From: Acipenser ruthenus
Taxonomy: Eukaryota; Chordata; Actinopteri; Acipenseriformes; Acipenseridae
DNA: 64,000 bases
Direction: 5' to 3'
Assembly (NCBI RefSeq): GCF_902713425.1
Contig: NC_081244.1
Coordinates: 4,610,073-4,674,072, forward strand
A model generated the notes under the pieces. That model did no database searches. It saw nothing but the letters and a program-made list of their open reading frames with translations, and was not told where the DNA came from. Below are positions 56,461 to 64,000 of the stretch, one piece after another. The first letter of the stretch is position 1, and the number at the start of each line of letters is the position of its first letter. A program made the position numbers and the translations under genes.

Positions 56461-56949
56461 GCAGATGCTGTCTAAAACAAAAATACATTGGAATCTGTGT
56501 TTCTTTCAAAACTGCACATCTGGGACATCTATAATGCAACAGGTCTATTGGATTACAATTTTGTTTGTGAGCTACAACATCTGCTTTGCACTTTGCAGTG
56601 TTTTTAGAAAGGGAAGGGGTGGAGGAGTAAGGTTCCAACCACTTCCTTTCTGCATTCATCTTTCAGTTAATGGTTTCAATTAATAAAGTGACAGCTGTAT
56701 TTATATTACAGTACTGCAAAATGTAAACTACATACACCCACGCCCACTGTAACATGTCATCTGTCCTTCATGGAAAACCCTGGGTATTTAGGGACGCTTT
56801 ATCTAAGGGACCATCTTGAAAGTTCAGTTTAATTATACAGTCAACTCACCCGTACATCAAAATGCATCCAGAAGCTGAAACTGAAACCAAATACAGTTCT
56901 AAAAGTATTTTTGTTTTAGAAAGCATCTGCCAAGTGAGCCCCTACGCAT

Positions 56950-57095
56950 ATGGGCAAAAAGTTTTGCATCAGCATATAGAATTCATTCATTTGTCTTCAT
57001 AAAGTCGAATGAAACCTGCTGAATAATGTCACATTAACATATTGAATTACACACCGCTTTGTAGTTCACCAGATACTTAATGACAAACTGAGATA
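56950..57095. repeat. dispersed repeat, family unassigned (copy 3, inverted)
   Basis: Complement of copy 2, including CGAATGAAACCTGCTGAATA and AATTACACACCGCTTTG. Confidence 0.65.
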
Positions 57096-57121
57096 AATGG
57101 AACAATGGGGCACTTCGAAAT

Positions 57122-57873
57122 CTAACATGCAATACAATGCTTCCCTATGCTTTACCAGACCTCTCTGTGCTTTACAATGCTTCCCTGTGCTTTACCAGAC
57201 CTCTCTGTGCTTTACAATGCTTCCCTATGCTTTACCAGACCTCTCTGTGCTTTACAATGCTTCCCTATGCTTTACCAGACCTCTCTGTGCTTTACAATGC
57301 TTCCCTATGCTTTACCAGACCTCTCTGTGCTTTACAATGCTTCCCTATGCTTTACCAGACCTCTCTGTGCTTTACAATGCTCCCCTATGCTTTAGCAGAC
57401 TTCACTGTGCTCTATTACATTTTTACTATAGGAATCTTTTATAAGGGTACACTGCTGGTCACTAGATGGCGCTCTTGCTTAATATAAAGATAGTTTGGTT
57501 GTTTTATTATACACTTATTTTAAGTGCTCCAGAGTTGCTACAATGAATTGAAGAAGAAAAAACAATTGCTGTTTTTTTTTCACTCTGGAAATCTGGTAAC
57601 CCTGAAGAAGCTATTGTGCGCAGTCCTTGAAACCATATTAAAGGGGGTTCAATATATATGGGGGGACTATGAAGCAATAACACACGACACGGTGTCCAGA
57701 TGAGTGTATTTATTTTTCTTTAATGTGTCTTATGTGAATATAGTGTAGACCTATTCATCACGATTCCTGTTTTCACATCAAACTGACAAAAACTGCGCCT
57801 TCCCTTTTCTAAGGTTAACGACATGTAATACCCATACTGTGCAGACTTTTAATTTAGCATAGTAACCGAAATG
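57122..57873 (-). repeat. right arm of the large inverted repeat
   Basis: Complement of 54857-55990, with about seven 40-bp units instead of 16. Arm-to-arm similarity over the unique part appears very high by eye. Confidence 0.9.
57137..57400. repeat. 40-bp minisatellite, about 7 copies, inverted
   Basis: Complement of the unit at 55337-55978. Confidence 0.97.
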
Positions 57874-58924
57874 AAAAATATGATCTGGAACCATAATTAT
57901 GTTTGCTGATTGTTTACGTAATTTACGTCAGGGATGTTATGTGGTTCTTTAACAACCTTTTTTTAAAAAAGTTTTGGGGGGGAAACGCCAAGACTAAACA
58001 CAGGTCACTGACACTTATCTGCTGTATCATTGAATTGTATTTTGTCACACTTGTACTTGCTTGAACCAAAGTCATTGTATTTATCTTGCTCTTAATTGTA
58101 TTATTATTTGTACTGTGGTACTTGAAATGTATTTGCTTTCGATTGTAAGTCGCCCTGGATAAGGGAGTCTGCTAAGAAATAAATAATAAAAATAATAATA
58201 GGTCTATTTTGCCATAGCTCAACGCCCTTGGAGTGGGTTATTTTTCTTATATAATTACACAATAAAACGCTTGTAACACATCACATATAGACATATAGCT
58301 ATTTATACACTCTACAACAAACAGAGTGCATGCGTTGAACACTAATAAATTGCAGGACATATTTTGTATTTGTTCAACAGCACGTCTCGGTCTCAGTTCA
58401 CCCAACAACACCATCCTCCAATCACAACACTCCTGTTGCAAAATCGCTGACGCTTTAGCCAATGAGCACACTTTCTCCAGACCCTGCAAATGTTCTTCGA
58501 GCGTTATTGGCCAGGACAGCCCAACCTTTCCCTCCGACCTATCCCTGTTTTCCTTCCCTTAAATCACCAGCCGTTAGCCCCACCACAGACGTGTTCTCCG
58601 CCCTTTCAATGATCTACCAATAGCAACGCTTTTGTGCTGCAAAATCCGCACTCAGATTGGTAAACATTACTGTCAATCAACAGTCTGCTCTGATGACGTA
58701 AGGAGCCACGCCCGTCTCAAGCATTGCAGAGAGGGCCCATTATAAAATCGCTAATAGGTGAATAAAGCTGTCAATTACACTACAGGGAGGCAGGCCCTGT
58801 CAGATTCCAAAACCAATTGGCTGGCCGGAGTGTCACTCTTCTGGGAAGCGGACCAACCATCGCGCGCCGTTTCTTTTAGCCCACCTCTCCACTCGAGCTG
58901 GCAGTTTTGGCGGCGGTGTAGAAG
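57874..58924. other. probable promoter region of the gene starting at 58925
   Basis: Contains a second L2-like tail (58030-58200), then from about 58430 several CCAAT/ATTGG boxes and a CRE-like TGACGTAA at about 58694. GC content rises toward the start codon. Confidence 0.5.
58030..58200 (+). mobile_element. L2-like LINE 3' fragment
   Basis: Ends GATTGTAAGTCGCCCTGG..GAGTCTGCTAAGAAATAAATAAT. Confidence 0.7.
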
Positions 58925-58932
58925 ATGGCGGA
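58921..58932 (+). promoter_or_regulatory. YY1-type site over a start codon
   Basis: GAAGATGGCGGA matches the YY1 consensus AANATGGCGGC that commonly spans the ATG of TATA-less vertebrate housekeeping genes. Confidence 0.55.
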
Positions 58933-58943
58933 AAATTTAAACG
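58925..58943 (+). CDS. first coding exon of an unidentified gene (MAENLN...)
   Basis: ATG GCG GAA AAT TTA AAC G followed by the strong donor GTAAGA, phase 1. The context is a promoter with CCAAT boxes, a CRE and a YY1-type ATG. Only six full residues are encoded, so the gene cannot be named. The next exon is not recognised before the window ends, so intron 1 would exceed 5 kb. Confidence 0.5.
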
Positions 58944-59997
58944 GTAAGACCCGTTTTCGTTTTTATCAACCACACATATTGTGGGACGGGGTTGTAGGCA
59001 GGACTCGCCTTTTAAAGAAGCGTTTTACTTACAATTTGGGAATGCAGTCCGGACACCCCCCTCAGTCGAAACATTTTATTAAAACGGCGTAACCAAACGC
59101 TGGTCAATACAGAGATAATCTATCAATTGTGTTTCACGAATCGACGCTTTATTAATTTAGGGGGAAAAAAAGAGTAGCGACTTTTACTGATGTAGAGATG
59201 TCCTGTTTCCAGTGTAATTTATGTTATTACTGTATTATTATTCCTGTATCAAATAGTTGTTTTGTTACTTTTACTAAGTCGCTGTATTATTGACAGTGTA
59301 GGACAGCAGTCAGATGTACAGTGTGTTGATATAATAATATTTTAACGAAGTGATTTGAATCAATAAAACATCTCTGTTTGCGGTTTCCTATTCCCTGTAC
59401 TTTCTATTGGAAGTAAGAAGCCCCCAAAGACAGTAGTTTAAAACCATCATGAAGACAGAGAAATGCTTCTGTTGTAAAAACTGATTACGTTTAGAGAAAG
59501 TGAAATGGGTCGTTATATTAAGAGTGTTTTTTTGCAGATTTTTTTTAAATGTGTTTAATATGTACACGTTTTTGACTGGGTACAGTTTTTAGGTTATATT
59601 GCAAACTGATCGTTTTTCATTTTTAATTTAATTTTCATGTCAATGTGCGGTCACGGTGGTTAACTTGTGAAAACTAACACTACTCACATGACTAATCTTG
59701 TGCTATGTATTGCATGCCGATTAATGTTAAAAACGCGTCGTGCTTCATTTATTTTTTGTAATCTATACTATAGTACCACAGCTTTTATTTCGTAGAACTT
59801 GGATGATGTTACATGGTTTGTTGCATTAAGTTAATGTACCAGCAGCTCGCTTGTTGGGTTTGGCGCACGATGTAGGTTTCATTATGTCGAGGTTCCTCAT
59901 CACAGATATACTTCCCTAGTTAATTCTGATACTATAGTACAGTATTGGGGATACCTTTTGAAGTGACACACATGCACCTAACAAATAAATACATAGA
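58944..59997. other. intron 1 of the gene at 58925, first part
   Basis: No repeat or exon recognised. Confidence 0.4.
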
Positions 59998-60700
59998 AAG
60001 GGTGCTCCCTCCAGTCCAGGGCATGTTTGAGGCATGGAGACTCAATTGCTCCCTCCCTCACCCCCTAAGAGAAAGGGTGCTTCCTCCAGTCCAGGGCAGG
60101 CTTGAGGCATGGAGACTGAACTGCTCCCTCCCTCACCCCCTAAGAGAAAGGGTGCTCCCTCCAGTCCAGGGCAGGCTTGAGGCATCGAGACTCAATTGCT
60201 CCTGCCCTTCCTCCATCCCTCCCTCCCTCACTCCCTATGAGAAAGGGTGCTCCCTCCAGTCCAGGGCATGTTTGAGGCATGGAGACTCAATTGCTCCTGC
60301 CCTTCCTCCATCCCTCCCTCCCTCACCCCCTAAGAGAAAGGGTGCTCCCTCCAGTCCAGGGCAGGCTTGAGGCATGGAGACTGAACTGCTCCCTCCCTCA
60401 CCCCCTAAGAGAAAGGGTGCTCCCTCCAGTCCAGGGCAGGCTTGAGGCATGGAGACTGAACTGCTCCCTCCCTCACCCCCTAAGAGAAAGGGTGCTCCCT
60501 CCAGTCCAGGGCAGGCTTGAGGCATGGAGACTGAACTGCTCCTTCACCCCCTAAGAGAAAGGGTGCTCCCTCCAGTCCAGGGCAGGCTTGAGGCATGGAG
60601 ACTGAACTGCTCCCTCCCTCACCCCCTAAGAGAAAGGGTGCTCCCTCCAGTCCAGGGCAGGCTTGAGGCATGGAGACTGAACTGTTCCCTCACCCCTGAG
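59998..60700. repeat. 75-bp minisatellite, about 9 copies
   Basis: Unit contains GGGTGCTCCCTCCAGTCCAG and GAGGCATGGAGACTGAACTG. Being 25 codons long, it leaves open frames on both strands. Two units carry an extra pyrimidine-rich insert (CCCTTCCTCCATCCC). Confidence 0.96.
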
Positions 60701-62194
60701 GGTTTGAGGCACTTTGGTTTGGTACGCACCAAAATTAGGGGTCATCGTCCAAGTCGCTATCTAGCTCCACATCCTCCTTCGACAAGACAAACAATTGGGA
60801 TGGCCGTGCCAGAGACCACAACAGTAGTTTCTGAATGTTTAAGTAGAAGTCTGGATTGCTGGGTATGACAATTAACAAATCATCACACATTCTGTATTTA
60901 TTTAAGTATCTTTCCACCATATTCCCACCCTGTGAATTCAAAAGCAAAAACCCAAACACTGTCTCTTTATGAGAGCTGTTTGATAACATGTAAGGATATA
61001 ACTGAGGGTGAAAATCTATATTATTTTAAGTAAAATTGAAACCTTTCAAATATTGATCCCTCCTCTCGTCCCTGTTCAGTTTGATGAGCGGGCCTGCGTA
61101 AGCCACTCCCCATAACTGCATCCCTCTTCTCTGAATGGCCGGTTTAATAGAGATCCCTATTATCATTGGTTGTTTCAAGTGCCCATTAAAAGTATTGATC
61201 TTATGAACTGGAGTGGTTCCACCTATCGCTCTCCATTTTCTAATAAAAAAACTGAAGCAGCCAATGATAGCGCTAGCAGGGAGGGACTGTAGTTAAATTG
61301 GACCCCTCCGGGAGATCTTTGACAGAGGGAAAAATCCAGAGGCTAGGCAGGCATGAATCACCTTGCAAGCGTGAGCACCCTCCCTCGCTGCCTTTATGAA
61401 AAATGCTTTCCTGTTAAAACTTCTGACGGTTTGCCTTTGTGTCCTAAAAACAGCGTGGAAGTCTACATTTTTCTTTATTGGTTCGTCTGCGTACCAGTTA
61501 TGTGAACCCCTGATAACAGCAAACGAGGAGCAACATTTAATGAACACTGCTTTTCATTTGCATGAACCCTCCAGCTTAAAAAAAACTCTGCACTGTGCAA
61601 TTTAAACACGTCTGTTCGAGTGAATTTAAATCCGCTGGTATATGCCAGTAAACGCATTTTGTTTGCAATCAGGAGATTTATATAAGAATAGAAATCTGAT
61701 TAACAGTAGTGTCCCACAGTCCAGTTAAGAACAAGGGGCAATAAGATGGGATTCTGCTTACAAGCGATGGCCAAAAATGAAATATTTCCTATGGGAGTTG
61801 TATCACATTTAATGGACCTACCATAGGGTGTATTTGCAGAAATGAACTTGTCTGTTGCTACATCCTTGTTTCTGTGGGTATCAAATCCTACAGCATGTAT
61901 ATCCACTTGTGCACATTTTCCTAATTTTAAGGTAATTTGATGAATATTAAAAGATTATACAAGTTGGCGCTCACATTAAACAGTGCATGGAAAGTAGGAA
62001 CAATGATCTTGAAGTTAGCACAATTGCTCAAGTGGACCAATGTAGGGGTGAGGGGAAAAAATAAGATCATTTCTGCAATTTTAGTTAGTTCCATTTGAAA
62101 GTGAAACCACTTCCATCGTACACTTTTTTGGCCATCTCGCTTATAGGCAAAATTCCCATGGCATCACCCTATAGAATGAACTAATTTCGCTTCT
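60701..62194. other. intronic or intergenic, no gene seen
   Basis: Open frames here are short and match nothing I recognise. Confidence 0.4.
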
Positions 62195-62243
62195 TAAAGT
62201 CGAATGCAACCTGCTGAATAATGTTACGTTAACATGTTGAATT
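62195..62243. repeat. dispersed repeat, family unassigned (short copy 4)
   Basis: AACCTGCTGAATAATGTTAC and TTAACATGTTGAATT as in the other copies; abuts a hAT-like terminus. Confidence 0.55.
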
Positions 62244-62515
62244 TAGGGCTGTCAATTAATCGCAGTTAACTTCTGCAATTAACGGGTTCATTCTTTGGAG
62301 ATTTAATTTGTTTAACAGGCGGTAATTGCTTGTTCTGTCCTGACCCTCTTAGTATACCGTAATTAATTCCCTGCTGCACCATTTTAATATACCTGAGCGC
62401 ATGCAATGCAGTGAGTGCAGTCAGCGTTTGCATAGAAAGTTAGTCATATAACTGCACTATGGAGCAAAGTGAAGGACTTGTGAATGGGAAGTTTAAAAAA
62501 AAAAAAAAAAACTTT
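62244..62515 (+). mobile_element. hAT-like transposon 5' end, truncated
   Basis: Starts TAGGGCTGTCAATTAATCGC, a hAT-type terminus. It is followed about 215 bases later by ATG GAG CAA AGT GAA GGA, a possible transposase start that soon runs into an A homopolymer. The rest of the element is absent. Confidence 0.4.
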
Positions 62516-63555
62516 CTGAAACATATAAAATATACGCTAACACTAATAATTTTAATTCTGAGCACCATCCGTCCCTCCCCAGGGTTAAACTACCATAAAA
62601 AACATTGAATAAGTCGATTTTCTAGCCATTTTTGCAGAGCCCTTAAAAGGGGGGAGCGATTAATACACCGGTGTGTTTAATATTAAACTACTGTACCAGC
62701 GCCACAGTGGGATTATTGCATTCATGGTTAGGTCTCGTACAAACCTAGCTGTCAACAGCCCGATTTATTTGTTCAGGATCTACGGCATTCAGGTCGTGTT
62801 GCTAGGTAGAAACACAAAGCCACTGTTCTAATTAAAAGTTTTAATTTCTTACTCTCAATACCCATGGTCATTTTGAATGTTAAACGCAAGCTTCCAGACA
62901 CTCGACTGACCACTCAAACGTCACGGCCGTACAGCTTCACTTAGTGTTGACGCAATAGCTGCCAGTCTCTATGAATTATCTTATTCCCACCCTCCTGAGC
63001 CATTGATTTCTCAACATTCAATTGACAAATCTCTGGGATCCGTACACCCAACCAGCTACTGGATAGAAAGCCAAGTAGTAAACTTTTCAAGTCTTCCGTT
63101 CGTTGTAACTGCAATGCTGTGACTGGAGTCGAAACAAAGACAAACTTAAAATGGCCAAAGAAAAACGAGCTGATAGAGGAGAGTGTTTATGCTTTTTCAC
63201 TTGATGACGCAGCATTGTTTAATACTTTTATTTTAAACTTGAATCAATACAACACATTTGTAAAAGCCATTGCAGCGGGAACTATTGTCGAAGTGGTTTT
63301 GGAAAGTGTGTGTTTTATTTCAGTTATCATTTTGTAGTTTCTTTGGTTACATGATGTTAAATAAAAGATATAAATTATGTGCATTAAACTCAGTCTTTAG
63401 ACTCCCCTTTTACGCACTTAAGATAAGCTCTCCCTATCCCAACAATAGATGGTTTTTACACTCCGGTAAAAACAATTGCTACACCAGCAATTCATATAAT
63501 TGGTTCTGCATCAATTTGAAGTCCAGGAGTGTATGAAACCTGATCAACTAAAGCA
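62516..63555. other. intronic or intergenic, no gene seen
   Basis: No recognised exon or repeat. Confidence 0.4.
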
Positions 63556-63671
63556 TAAGAATTTTTATGAATGAGGCCTTTCGGCCCATCTAAGCTCTTC
63601 CGGTTCCTAGTAGCTGATTTAATCTCAAAACTTTGCCAAGTCCTTAAAGTATCCCAGTGATTCAGCATCAA
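63556..63671 (-). mobile_element. LINE 3' end leading into array 7
   Basis: Complement of the LINE tail (TAAGAATTTTTATGAATGAGG, TTCGGCCCATC), then terminal coding sequence, then the satellite; same layout as at 42580-42697. Confidence 0.75.
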
Positions 63672-64000
63672 CAACATGACTAGGTAACCCATTCCATCCC
63701 CTCACCACTCTCTGTGTGAAGAAGTGTCTCCTTCAACAACATGACTAGGTAATCCATTCCATCCCCTCACCACTCTCTGTGTGAAGAAGAGTCTCCTTCA
63801 ACAACATGACTAGGTAACCCATTCCATCCCCTCACCACTCTCTGTGTGAAGAAGTGTCTCCTTCAACAACATGACTAGGTAACCCATTCCATCCCCTCAC
63901 CACTCTCTGTGTGAAGAAGTGTCTCCTTCAACAACATGACTAGGTAACCCATTCCATCCCCTCACCACTCTCTGTGTGAAGAAGTGTCTCCTTCAACAAC
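63672..64000. repeat. 65-bp satellite array 7, runs off the window
   Basis: At least five copies, same orientation as the other six arrays. Confidence 0.95.

Noticed and set aside
55244-57487. Long frames rich in FTMLPYALPDLSVLYN
   Set aside because: Translation of the 40-bp minisatellite in the inverted-repeat arms; three phases look alike because three units equal 120 bases.
59945-60671. Open frames over the 75-bp repeat on both strands
   Set aside because: Repeat length of 25 codons keeps any frame open; no start context or domain.
60735-60989. 84-codon minus-strand frame ending in an acidic stretch
   Set aside because: Considered as a transposase C-terminus, but no diagnostic motif was seen.

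Overview
The window is vertebrate genomic DNA, most likely from a ray-finned fish. The reasons are intron-split genes with GT-AG junctions, fish-type TRIM and pyrin-domain genes, Tc1 transposons, tRNA-derived SINEs with L2-like tails, CR1/L2-like LINEs, and heavy (ATT)n and minisatellite content. A non-teleost such as a sturgeon or paddlefish is possible, but I cannot show it from the sequence alone. There are no bacterial features.

Layout. (1) 0.9-18.9 kb: two divergently transcribed, apparently intact TRIM E3-ligase paralogs (RING, B-boxes, coiled coil, PRY-SPRY), TRIM-A on minus and TRIM-B on plus, about 2.3 kb apart head to head. TRIM-A carries a dead Tc1 copy in intron 2. The last intron of TRIM-B holds a LINE that is itself split by a young non-autonomous LTR element whose two LTRs look identical. 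(2) 20.9-24.6 kb: a two-coding-exon plus-strand gene joining a pyrin domain to a BESS-like C-terminal motif. (3) 26.5-31.5 kb: ccdc115 on minus, a conserved V-ATPase assembly gene in five coding exons, followed by a tRNA-Glu, tRNA-His, tRNA-Glu cluster at 32.4-33.3 kb. (4) 35.6-42.5 kb: a seven-exon minus-strand gene encoding pyrin domain, DED-like region and death domain (288 aa). (5) 49.6-53.3 kb: a five-exon minus-strand gene with FADD-like DED, an 11-aa tandem-repeat exon and a death domain (411 aa). The death domains of (4) and (5) are paralogous and split by introns at the same places. (6) 54.9-57.9 kb: a large inverted repeat. (7) 58.9 kb: a tiny first coding exon of an unidentified plus-strand gene with a YY1-type start site; its first intron fills the rest of the window.

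From about 34 kb onward the intergenic and intronic DNA is dominated by seven same-orientation arrays of a 65-bp satellite. Its unit is recognisably the 3' coding end of a LINE. Other minisatellites have units of 57 bp (two death-domain introns), 40 bp (both arms of the inverted repeat) and 75 bp.

Functional reading (inference): the region looks like an innate-immunity neighbourhood. IRF/ISRE-type GAAA repeats lie upstream of the DED-DD gene and, further off, upstream of the PYD-DED-DD gene, with weaker ones at both TRIM start sites. PYD-PYD and DD-DD contacts could link the three death-fold proteins, with the PYD-BESS protein as a possible nuclear partner. Exon joins were worked out by hand from splice consensus, phase and paralog comparison; no search or transcript data were available.
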